A stretch of DNA of 64,000 nt from Kwoniella bestiolae CBS 10118. Taxonomy: Eukaryota > Basidiomycota > Tremellomycetes > Tremellales > Cryptococcaceae. The translations under genes and the position numbers were made by a program. Position 1 is the stretch's first letter. Each line of letters opens with the position of its first letter. The stretch covers positions 1,488,001 through 1,552,000 of the forward strand of contig NC_089247.1 of the NCBI RefSeq assembly GCF_000512585.2, given 5' to 3'. Below, in pieces: positions 1-9,943 of this stretch. Below the pieces are notes generated by a model that was not told the DNA's origin, did no database searches, and was given only the letters and a program-made list of their open reading frames with translations.

Positions 1-335
1 TGATTAGCCCTGCGTTCTATCTGCATACTAGGATGCACCGTGGGCCTTTGCATATACTGATTTATACAGGGTGGCAGTGGCGCTCGGCGATGTCCGCCAC
101 CTTAAAACCTTATTCACCATATATAGGGGCGGGGGTATTTTTCTTGACATAACATCGTTGAATGGCCACGACTTCCACGCATAGCGAAACTCTGAGCTGA
201 CAGCGACAGAACGTGGGCTACGGGAGTCAGATGAGTCAAAGAATGATGTGACACAGAGCGAATGAAGGGCCGTAACACCTGATCTTTCGCTGTCAGCTAT
301 ATAGAGAAAAAAATACTCTGCTTTCAAGAAAGAAC

Positions 336-423
336 GCCCTGTTAGCACAGCTGGTAGTGCGTCAGACTTCTAACATCATTCTGTTGTCATCTGAAGGTCG
401 CGGGTTCGAGCCCCGCATGGGGT
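336..423 (+). tRNA. tRNA-Arg (anticodon UCU) with intron
   Basis: The segment folds as a tRNA. The acceptor GCCCTGT pairs (with wobbles) to ATGGGGT, the anticodon stem TCAGA pairs to TCTGA, and the T arm is GCGGG-TTCGAGC-CCCGC. The anticodon loop reads CTTCTA, then 16 nt, then A, giving anticodon TCT and an intron after position 37, the canonical eukaryotic place. Without the intron the molecule is 72 nt. A T-rich run follows immediately (424-434), as expected for a Pol III terminator. It decodes AGA codons. Confidence 0.9.
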
Positions 424-1998
424 TTAATTTTTTCCCATGTCGATCAACGTCCGGGCATTTCTTGCCTCTTTCCTTGTCTTTTTGCGTCCCGTGTTAAGAC
501 TGCCACGTGTGAATGGTCCTAAAACATGCTTATGGTAGTCGCAGATCTCGCCAAACATCCTTATCGGACCATACGACTGATGCCCGTTTGTGTACGGACG
601 TCGGAAAAGCATCTTGTTGGACTTGTCTTATGGACCGGTCATATCTACTTTGTGTGTGAGGTCCGATCGCTGCCGACCGTGACCTGTAACTAGATTGTTC
701 CTTTTGGACTGGCTGTCAAGCAAGACTGGCATCTAAACTATAACATATCACGAGCTGAGCGACCGAGGCCCCCTTCCTGAGGCAAATAAATGGTCATGGA
801 CAGGATACCCGCTCATGTCGAATCTCGTCAACACCTCACCCCGTAGCGACTGCCAGATCTACATGCGATTTAGTTCCCGGACCTGAACACGACCGCGATC
901 TACATCTGATGCATCCAAATCAATGTATTGCGGTGGAAAAGGGGTCGAATACAGGCCTCGTAGGCAGCGTTCTTGCCCAGAGATTGGTGTCATGATGTGA
1001 TTCTCTCAAGATCTAGATTGTGCCGTCATCTAGCAAATCTGTCATTATCGGCTCGGTCTTGCAGACGATGCGGGCTGCATCATGTCGCCCGAATGATCTA
1101 TAGCGTGATACTCATTACGACTTTCGCGGGAGTGAAAGCAGCGAGGGTGGGTGTCCGTCCCAATCGAAATAGAAATCGGTCAGTCTCGTATTTTTACAAT
1201 GGTGCGGGTTTACGTAAGCAGACCAAAATTTTACATCGTGCTGCACCTTCTCGATTCTCTAGGTATTTTCATACATTCTCTTACATCCATACACAACCAA
1301 AGCTATGCGACATATGAATTGGACATGATGGAAAGCTTCTGTCATATTACATCGGAGAGTATCCAAGACTTCAGGTGGTACTGGATCGGTTTTGCCGCCA
1401 ATACAGTTTCATGTCTGTAGAGTGGCATTTTTGCCTGTCGACTATGACAGGCGCTTCGGAATTACGTTACATTATATGAGTTGACTACATCATTAGGATT
1501 GTTAGGCAGCGTTGCACAGAGAAGGTAGAGACCATCGGAGACACTGTAATGGATAGGAAAGCATACTCGATAAGGCGCGATGTTCATCAATGGAGCTGAC
1601 ATGTCGCACCGCTCTGAGTATCTCGCGCTCAGATTGGCGTTTATCGGTATCGTTGCATAGGCCGCTTTCTTCTTCCTGCTTGGTCTCAAGTCATGTTCAG
1701 CATCAAGACACATGATCAGAGACACCTGAGTCCTGATCAGGCGGAAAAACGCGGCTCATAAACGTTGCATACGGTTAATTGAGGCCAACAAGGTGTCGAT
1801 TAGGGTTTTACGACACATCGTCAAACGATGGTCCATCAATGCTCTCGAAAGGCCTCTGCGAGCTGGGGGAGGTGGTTAATGAGTGGGGAGGGGATACTAG
1901 AGGACCGTCCAGATGCAAAAGAGAGCTGACTTGGCCCTTCAAAGCGAGTGCGAAGCGAGGAAAGTTGGGTAAAAATAGAGCAACTTTGAAAAAACTAA
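424..1998. other. gene-poor interval between two tRNA-Arg genes
   Basis: I see no convincing protein gene here. Open frames are short, lack plausible splice continuations, and encode no recognisable domain. No terminal repeats or transposase/reverse-transcriptase fragments were recognised by eye, although tRNA-flanking DNA is a common place for retrotransposon insertions. The first 335 bases of the window also hold nothing I can support. Confidence 0.5.
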
Positions 1999-2087
1999 AC
2001 CCAATGCGGGGATCGAACCCGCGACCTTCAGATCTTGTTCGCGAAAGGCTTTAGAAGTCTGACGCACTACCGCTATGCTAACCGGGC
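1999..2087 (-). tRNA. tRNA-Arg (anticodon UCU) with intron
   Basis: On the minus strand the acceptor GCCCGGT pairs to ATTGGGT, the anticodon stem TCAGA to TCTGA, and the T arm is GCGGG-TTCGATC-CCCGC. The loop reads CTTCTA, an intron of about 18 nt, then A, so the anticodon is TCT. The exonic parts are nearly identical to the tRNA at 336-423, but the intron is unrelated in sequence. It is a second isodecoder copy in inverted orientation, 1.6 kb away. Confidence 0.9.
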
Positions 2088-2868
2088 TAAAAACGGTCAA
2101 ATTGGACTGAAAAATCGAAAGTTGACAAGGATATGTACTCTATAAAGTTCTGACCGATTTTTCCACCGACTTCTTCATCGTATCTTCCATAATTTGGACT
2201 GGAATGCTTACCAGGACCATGTAAGCTTTTGCAGCTATGTCAGAGAGCATATTTCCGAGAGTTTTGGGACTTAGAAGAGTCTTAGACGAGGTGCAATGGG
2301 CGATATATGCGATTTACCTGTCTGTGAAGTTCTGCCACTCTCCCTGTCTGGACGATTGCTTCCTTGCCGCTGTTAGCGCTTCCTGTACTACATCAAACAT
2401 CTTCCCTTCTGAAACCCCGCTCTGGAAGAGGTCAGAGGTGTCCGGGACCTGTAGAATTAAGGTCAAAGAGTTCTTACGTCGGATCCTCTGATTCCACCAA
2501 CGGCTGCCACTATGTCGTCAGTTCTCATTCTGAAGAGGGTATCTCCTCATGCTTACAATGCTTCCCAGTATCATGTAGAGTCATATAATCACATCGGATT
2601 AGGTCAATCGCAGCAAATAAGTTGTGTACGTGGTATGAACGAGGTGTACGTATGTATGATACCTGGATCTGCGATTTGAATGAAAATGCCACTTCCGCCA
2701 CTACGTCTACAAGGTAAGACTGTATCTTTTTAGGTTCATGCTCTGCCGGTTCATCGTGGCATATCTAGCTCTTATGGTAGGTGATCATGAAGCATGGGAA
2801 TTGATGCATTCTTATGGTCTATAGGGATATGTGCAAATTATCAGGTATCAATCGTTTATGAGGTTACA
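2088..2868. other. intergenic, nothing recognised
   Basis: This interval lies between the second tRNA-Arg and the 3' end of the C48-like protease gene. Only short open frames are present on either strand, without recognisable domains or convincing splice patterns. Confidence 0.5.
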
Positions 2869-3908
2869 CTAATTTCTCTTTCTAAGGGTTCTAGTCGCAA
2901 GTTCTTCAACCATGATAAGTCGAAGATCAGCTACCTCGGCACCATGGTATCTCCAGTCTTGGGCGATATGGTAAGGCGGTACTCCTTCCGCGAGCTCGAA
3001 GAGACCTTGACATATGTATACTCCAGAATGACATGTCTCGGTCACCGGAGCATTCTGCGCGGATGGATCAGATGCATCAGCTATCCATAGCAGCTGTGAA
3101 TTCACATAGCGTTCCACTCACCCTAATCTCATACGTCTTCCAATCATCAAGACAGAAGGTCCCTGCTCTTTTCTCAAGCTTCCATACCACCTCTGCCGAT
3201 CGGACAGCGATCTGCACGTGGACGATCAGCACCTATCGAGTAATGTTAGGAGGGAAATGAAATGAGGAGAAGAAACTCGAAACTCGCCGTGCAGTATTTA
3301 TTCGCTTGCTCGAAATTGCTATGAGCGGGATCATAGTAGAATACCAATCTATCTTGAGGGTATACCGCGACACAGGCCCAATGATCTTGCTCGCCATCGA
3401 TAAGAAAAGGCCATAACCACACTTTGAATTCGTATAGACTTTTTGCCTATTTGAGAAAGCTAGTGTCAGCTTGATACGTTCAGGCTACTAAAAGTCGAGC
3501 TGGGACCTACCAATTTTCCCAAACGTCGTCGTGTCTCCTCTTCTCCGAGGAGCACACATTTCTCGAGAAATTTGGTTCCCAATGATAATGCAGATTCCCG
3601 GTTCAGAGTGACGATAAGGTCCATGTAATGCTCGACGACTCCTGCTTTTACCGGGGTATATCCATTGAGCGATTTAGCATCTTCGAAGAGCTGCTCGATT
3701 ACGGTTCTTCCTGTTTTTGAAGGGTCAATGGAATGGGTCTGTCAGATGGAGCTACTACTTCCAGAAGAGTTTCGGGTAGGTTGACGAGGATCTGTAAAGT
3801 GCTGTCAATCAACGATGATCAGTCCAAAATCCATACCAATGGCAATGACAGTCGACTTACATTCGCTCTACTGCCGCTGTGGCCTCGTGAAGACATTCTG
3901 AATGGCAT
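2869..3908 (-). CDS. Ulp1-like C48 cysteine protease family protein (possibly inactive)
   Basis: Spliced minus-strand gene starting at 3908 (begins MPFRMSSRGHSG) and ending at TAG 2869-2871. Inferred introns lie near 3860-3740, 3511-3448, 3286-3234 (GC-AG donor, CTAAC branch) and 3121-3056. The joined protein, about 260 aa, shows a C48-like layout: a start region with YTPVKAGVVEHYMDLI, then GEQDHWACVAVYPQDR containing the His (HW), YYDPAH containing the Asp, and a C-terminal CHSGVYIC block. In Ulp1/SENP enzymes this last block is D/N-C-G-V and carries the nucleophile; here the aligned residue is Ser. Family role: removal of SUMO or related modifiers. It is a short single-domain form, and similar domains also occur in transposon genes. 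The first intron is long (about 120 nt) and its acceptor is uncertain, so the N-terminus could differ. Confidence 0.6.
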
Positions 3909-5578
3909 TGTCTCCTAGATTGACTCGTCGGGAAGGTAGGAAGAAATGATCTACGTGGGATCTACGCGGTCTAAGCTAGTGTTGTGGGGTGCGAGCGGTT
4001 GGACAGGAGATATGATGCCAGTTCAACACCAAACGGAAAATACAGATACGGGGGTCGCGTGATACAAGACAAACCAAGTTCTATCTTTCAGTTGTCGACA
4101 GAACAGCCCATAAAGACCGAGACGATGATAGACTTGGACCAATCAACGTTATCGCGTGTGGCTTTAGCTCATCACGATGCCGTACTACCAGAATGTACTA
4201 ACTCGCTTATAAGTGATAGCATGCTCGGCTAAGCTCTCTGATCTGTCAGGATTGCTTTATCAGCCAACATAATCCTTTGTCATTGACTCCGAATACAAAA
4301 GACGAACTATCATTGAGATCTAACAGGTCGGATCAATTGGAAAAGGGTCAAGAAGGTTTAAGCTTTCATTTGCTTAGTCCGACCCCTTTCCATGCGAGGC
4401 TTGCCGCATCAACATCAACGGAATAGATTGATCGAGAGAGTAAATCATCATTCCTTGCAGGAGGATATGCACAAAATCTGACGAGTCTCTTGTCCCATCC
4501 GAGCAGAGAACGCTCAGGGACTGGTATAACGCTTTTATCTGTCTCATCCCCTAGCACCATCATGTACTTCCAAGTTTAAAGTGTATTTACTAAAGGAGGG
4601 TCTCAAAAATTGACGAAGTATAGATTGATGGTCGTCAAGGTTGATAAACCTCGACGTGTCTGTGCATGGTTATTCAATCACTATCCCTGACTACCTGTCC
4701 TCTTATTTCGTACTGTATATCTCTGATAGGATGCAGCATGATCAACGTTTTGACTTCACCACATACATGGATGTGATATACTTAAAATCCTCCTCTGCTC
4801 ATGGTGAATGATTTCTCATACAAAGTTGAAGGTGCTCCGACTTGATTAATCTGTTTCGCCCCATCCCTTCGCCAGCTTAGATTTCGCAGGATCAAGTGAT
4901 GTTCCATCCCCGATGTGTCTCGGCTGTTGTTCCGAGCTCTGTAATGAGATCTAGTGGAATAAATCGACGAAAGGAGGGGAACCTGCAACTTACCACTGAT
5001 CCGTTCGAACTTCTGAAATGAAAGCATCAGGGTCAATGCGTTAGCGGAGGCGGTGGGACTGTATGAGGCTACCAAAACATTCTACTAGGTTGAACTTTGC
5101 CCCTCCTTTCGTTTCAAAACAAGATGATTCATGTGAATTTGATGTGGTGATGGATACACGGATCAGGATGGATGGTGGTGAGACACGGGGAGGGCAAGGA
5201 GTTGATGATCACAAGATTAAACTCATCAGCCATCGTCTGATGGATTGGTGGATTGAGCTGATTACTGTGCAGATATGCTTCAACTTGAAATTTGGTTCGA
5301 ATTGGCCTTGACAACGGTAAACAGTCCCCAGGTATATAATCGACAGCAAGAAAACACGACCAAGTTGCATTTCCCTCGCCTTTCTCTCACTACACTCTCT
5401 CCATACATTTCATACTTCTCTCAAACAGATCTCGCTTCTTCCTCTCAAACTCCTCTTACTATAACCCAACGTCCTGCCATATACAGACCTCCACGCACAC
5501 GTCTCTTGACCACTCTTCCGGATTGAACCCTCACCCTTTCTCCTCAACAACCAATACATCGAATTACGCTGCATCACC
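3909..5578. other. intergenic, no supported gene
   Basis: About 1.7 kb. On the minus strand, 4780-5075 holds a short piece with plausible splice sites (TTTCATTTCAG acceptor, GTAAGT donor). I could not extend it into a sensible protein, so it is not called. The segment just before 5579 (5330-5578) is C/T-rich with ACA runs, typical of a promoter and 5' leader for the next gene. Confidence 0.5.
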
Positions 5579-6463
5579 ATGTCCAACACGTCCAACAACG
5601 CCGCGCGTACTGAGACTGCGCTTACTCCAGGAGTACTTCGAGCTCTCGGTTCCGTCACCATCCACAATAGCAACATCACAGATATTCTCTTGGCTTCCGC
5701 ATATGCGCAATACTATACACAAAAGCGACGACTCGACGCTATTGAGAATAAAGGTCACCTGCACATCTGCAGCCTCGATGAAGTGCGATCCACCGTCGAA
5801 TCTTGGGTCAATGCGGATGGAGTTGTTATGGATCAAGTCCTCGGTCTTGGTAATTTGATGGAGAAAAGTAGAAAGGCAGGTGAGTATACAGTAAGACTCA
5901 CTCCATCTAATGGCCTTCCTACCCTGCACTGTTCTCATTACGAGATCTGGTCAGCTGACTTTTGCTTCTCTCTCAGGCTGGGATAACGACCTCATGAGAC
6001 CGGTAGTGGTTCAAAAGAACCGAGTCTACGTCGATGCCGAAACCAATCGAACTTACCTCTTCCATCATAAGAATATCCTACCCGCCATTGGAATCATCAG
6101 TACCTTGAGTCCTGCAGGTTGTCTGGCTTCAACCATCCTTTCAATGGAAGGTAAGTTCGTCCAAGCTACTCATACACATGAGCTGACGTGGTGTCTGAAT
6201 TTCCCACTTCAGCCTTGCGATTAACACAGACTCGTTACGATGATGTGTTCGCCACCAACCCAACGGAAGAGGGTAAAGCCATTCAAGCGGCTATGAAGCG
6301 AATTCAAGACGAGATCAACGAGATCTACGAAATCGAATGTGACATTCCTCACAACATCTCAGAGCTCGCTAAAGTCGATCCGAAAGAGCTCAAAGCTCCT
6401 CTCGATAAGCTTACCGAACGACTCGATTCCCTCATCTACTCGAACCAAGCTGGATCTTCTTAG
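5579..6463 (+). CDS. conserved-looking hypothetical protein
   Basis: Three exons (5579-5879, 5977-6150, 6213-6463) join in frame to 241 aa, with GTGAGT and GTAAGT donors. The protein begins MSNTSNNAARTETALTPG. I do not recognise a family. It has a mixed alpha/beta look in the first half, a hydrophobic stretch near residues 140-155 (LPAIGIISTLSPAGCLAST, perhaps one buried or membrane helix), and a charged helical C-terminus (GKAIQAAMKRIQDEINEIYEIE) that could form a coiled coil. The ATG follows an A/C-rich leader (tgcatcaccATG), good fungal context. The consistent phases and regular codon use make it a real gene, but its function is unknown. Confidence 0.75.
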
Positions 6464-6843
6464 ACGATCCTCTCCGCTCCTCTCCTTCTGTGCATAAACA
6501 CAAATTTAAATCGATTGACTTGCTTAAGACTTCTCTTACAACAACACCATCATGTGGATACATACACCATCAAAAAAACAACATGATCAACTATGGTAGG
6601 AGCGATAACATGGAGAAAGTATTGGGAAAAGGTGTAGATAGATAATGTGTGGAAGTTGACTGATTTATAGGATCGGTTTGTGGTATAATCCAATAACATC
6701 TCATCACCATCTGCCAACGTGAACAACGATCGTCATTCATATGAATATACAAATATGCATCATCTTGTCCATACATCCCATTCAATGCTAATTACTACAT
6801 ATACCTGATGAGTAACCTTAGAGGAGTGAGCAGACTTCAAATG

Positions 6844-7400
6844 GAGCTGTGCCGAAGTTCGTCACTGGAGAGGAGGGGGACATCTACCTTGTATTTTGTA
6901 CTACACGGTGAATGACATTGAGGAATGAGATTTACGTAGGAGATTCCAGCATGTATGCTAATTAGTGAGGAGGACAGAAATGCCTATGACGGGATTCGTC
7001 ATTAGAGAAGAGAGGGAGTCACCCACATCGCTACTGCAATGAGGAGATCATCATCCACTGCACATTACTTGCATTCAGATATACCCACGGTGTATGTGGG
7101 AGTGATATAATACGTAAAATTGTAGATGTGGTAACGCACAGACATTTGAGAGGAATAATCAGCTGTGACGACTTTCGTCATAGAGAGGGGAGGGGATTAT
7201 ATCTTCTTATTTTTTCAATATATAATTAGTTCGAGAGCTTCTCATTACATGTAGACTTGGGTCAAGATTCATTGTCGTCGATAAAGAACATATGGGTACA
7301 TGAAGAAGACGGCAAAGATCAAAGTGGAATAAGTTGACGCACAGACCATCAGGGTAAATGTCGAGCTGTGACGACTTTCGTCATTGAGGAGAGAGGGGGA
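6844..7400 (+). repeat. four-copy dispersed degenerate repeat with hairpin core
   Basis: Copies lie near 6844-6880, 6987-7020, 7161-7196 and 7364-7400. Each has a core like TGACGA-CTT-TCGTCA (an inverted repeat), followed by an AGAG/GGGGA purine tail. Copies 3 and 4 share an exact 20-nt core, AGCTGTGACGACTTTCGTCA, and an upstream ACGCACAGAC box 17-18 nt before it. Copies 1 and 2 are more diverged. Spacing is about 140-200 bp. The rest of 6464-7588 contains no supported gene. Confidence 0.7.
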
Positions 7401-7588
7401 GGAAATCCGTGAATGCCATCAATATAGTGTTCGTTGTATTATGGCAAGCAAGAGCGTTCATGCAAGTTCGTTTCCTTCATCGTGATATATTACAAATGGG
7501 ATATGGGAGGATACAATGTGACTGGACAAGCTGTCAAATCATACCCACATCAGTCCCATTAATACACCCACTGACAAGACTAACCCAC

Positions 7589-8194
7589 CTAAGACCCCCT
7601 CGTATCATCCCTCAAATTATATTTCTCCGCAAAAGAATTCCTCAACGTATGAACAACCATCAACCAATCCTCCTCTCCCAGTACTTCCTCGTCGCTCAAA
7701 CCCTTCTTGATCTTGATAAACTTCATAAGTTGGATCCATCTATTCAGAACCTCCGAGACGACCCTGTATATCTCGTTAGGGAGGAGATCCCTTCGCGCGG
7801 AACAGTCCATCCCCAGGAGGAAGATGTAGTTGCATCCTGACAATGTGGGGGTTTCTTTCTTATATAGATCTGTGAGTGTTTTGGGAGAACCCACGAGATG
7901 ATATGGTGGAGGAGCGATTTTCATACCGCCGAAAAAACCTTTGAGGAAGGATTCGAGCTCTGCAAGGGGGTGCGAGCAATCAACATGAGTTTACCATTGT
8001 GTATTTGTGACTTGTTGTAATTAAGAAGGAGATAACTCACCCTTGAACTCTTCATCTCCTGCTTTTAATTGACAGTCCCTCAATTCACCTTTGAGTCTTC
8101 GGTATACCGACTAAGCTCACCTCAGCACCACACGGAGGTAGGAAGTGAGCGGACTCACTTTGGTGATCTCGTAGTCCTCCATTGCTGCGCTCAT
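7589..8194 (-). CDS. small hypothetical protein
   Basis: Three exons on the minus strand. The first encodes MSAAMEDYEITK, a short second exon encodes SVYRRLKGELRDCQLKAGDE, and the last (about 7965-7589) encodes the rest; the total is about 150 aa. Both introns have GTGAGT donors and keep frame. The last exon has a Pro-rich patch (KIAPPPYHLVGSP), a Cys-containing hydrophobic patch (LSGCNYIFLLGMDCSARR) and a helical C-terminus with a Glu-rich turn. I recognise no family. It diverges from PAM16 with 623 bp between the starts. Confidence 0.6.
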
Positions 8195-8817
8195 TCTGGG
8201 TGATGAAATAACAGTCAACAAGAGTGAGGAATGTGAATTGAGATAGTGAGAGGTATGTGCTCGGGACGAGCTAGGTTCGGTATCGTGGTGATGTCATCAG
8301 TAGTGGCAGGTAACGCTTTCCTCTCGACCGGGTGGATGGAATAGCTTCAAGGTCTATGCATCGAAACGCATAGCAGAGGGGAAGTAGGATCATACGGAGT
8401 AAGATGGCTGCGTTGACGGCGAGTGATGCATTATGCTCTTGGTATTTGAATGTCTACTGGGAGAGGGAGGATTCATCTACGTTGATTTGGTGTAAAATAC
8501 TACAAGCTTATTTGTGCCACTCACTTTATCATGGTTCAGAGATATTTCGAGATTTCATTTCGAGATTTCCATCTCATTTCGGCAAAGTCAATCAACGGTT
8601 AAAAGGTCTTGTTCTGATTTTTCACCTACAGACCCATACGACCTAGTCCATACATCATACATCCACAAGGCAGCACTAGCAGCGAAGGAGCATCATCAAT
8701 ATTCAGGCCGTCAAGTCAAGAGTATCCCGCAAAGTCGATATTTTCAGCTCCGAAATACGCAAACGATAATATATCTCTTCTCTTCCTTCGAATCTGTGGT
8801 ATCATTCTTAATCCGAA
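8195..8817. promoter_or_regulatory. divergent intergenic region upstream of PAM16
   Basis: This region separates the start of the small minus-strand gene from the PAM16 start codon and presumably holds both promoters. It contains several short T/C-rich runs close to the PAM16 ATG (8770-8800), but I see no distinctive regulatory motif. Confidence 0.45.
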
Positions 8818-9649
8818 ATGGTATGTTCCCACTTCCTTTTGCTGCTTGTGAATGACATTGCTAAGTCTGAGCTGTTTTAGTCCGCCCCTCGAGTAATCGC
8901 CGAGCTGGTAGTAACGGGTATAAGGGTGCTGGGGAAAGCCACGGCTGCAGCTGGCTCCCAGGCGGTAAAGAGTGAGTCCATCTCCTCAAGTAAATCTATC
9001 CCATCATCCCTGCAGAGCATCACACATCGTCGCATCTTACAACTTTATAGACGTCGACCAACTCACTGATGCCGATGTATTATGCACAGACTTCAAGCAC
9101 AAACCCGAAGGTGCCGTCGATTCTGGACCTGGAGGAGCTGGATCGTCGAAAAACAAAATAACGAGTCAGCTGAATATGAGTCTGGACGAGGCGCACCTGA
9201 TTTTGAATGTGAAGAAGGATGATGCGATGGAGGTGATCCAGAAGGTGTGTGGTATTTCATTTGGCTTGCTAAGGCAATATCTGAAACCTATCAAATATCT
9301 TGGTCCATCGAATACTGATCATACCCACTCCCAAACACAGCACTACGACCAGATATTCGCCGCGAACGGTCCACCCACCGTCAAACCCGAAACACATACC
9401 ACCCCCTCATCCTCAGCAGCCAAGAAATCTTCTCGAACACCCACACACTCGCATTACCTCCAATCTAAAGTATTCAGAGCATTGGAGAGGATAAAAGCTG
9501 AACGAGAGGCTGAAGCTCCACCACCACCCTCTGCACCCGAGTCTCCTATGCCTACGATAGAAACTTCCAATCCGATATCGAAGGAGGCTACGAAGAATGT
9601 GAAGGAGGGTGAGACGGTTGCGCCACCGCCTCCTCCTGGGTCTGTATAA
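8818..9649 (+). CDS. PAM16: PAM16/TIM16, subunit of the mitochondrial import motor
   Basis: Exons 8818-8820, 8881-8971, 9090-9244 and 9341-9649 give 185 aa. The start codon stands alone: ATG is followed at once by a GTATGT donor, and exon 2 supplies APRVIAELVVTGIRVLGKA, the conserved hydrophobic N-terminus of Pam16/Magmas. Then comes the degenerate J-like region (NMSLDEAHLILNVKK, HYDQIFAANG) and the conserved YLQSKVFRALERI helix. The family protein pairs with Pam18 at the TIM23 channel and regulates mtHsp70 ATPase stimulation on the matrix side of the inner membrane. Unlike short family members, it has a Ser/Lys-rich insert before YLQSK and a Pro-rich C-terminal tail of about 55 residues (APPPPSAPESP, APPPPPGSV). 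Confidence 0.9.
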
Positions 9650-9943
9650 ATTACACGTATAATGCATGCACTGCTCTTGGGATTTCCTATATGTACGAGA
9701 ACAACTAGATCCATACTTGTTGGCTTGCATGATACCAGCCGTAGCGAGCAATTGCTATGTCCATGACAATAGATGAAGAATGGGCAATTCCTGTCCTAGC
9801 AAGTAAATGAGAGGAAGGGGTCAGTGCGTCATAATGGGTTGAACGCGTCTCGTCAATAAATCATCCTCACATCCTCACTCTCAATTTCACCTTCATCTTC
9901 AACCCCTTTCATCTTTCACCTTTCATCATACACCTAAACCGCC

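Noticed and set aside
973..1420. Overlapping open frames between the tRNA genes
   Set aside because: Two competing frames of similar length, neither with recognisable motifs or splicing; typical of chance frames.
4780..5075. Possible small minus-strand gene with plausible splice signals
   Set aside because: No combination of the visible donors and acceptors gives more than a short peptide without a clear start and without family likeness.
1..5578. Retrotransposon or LTR remnants beside the tRNA genes
   Set aside because: No reverse transcriptase, integrase or terminal repeat could be recognised by eye; absence of evidence only.
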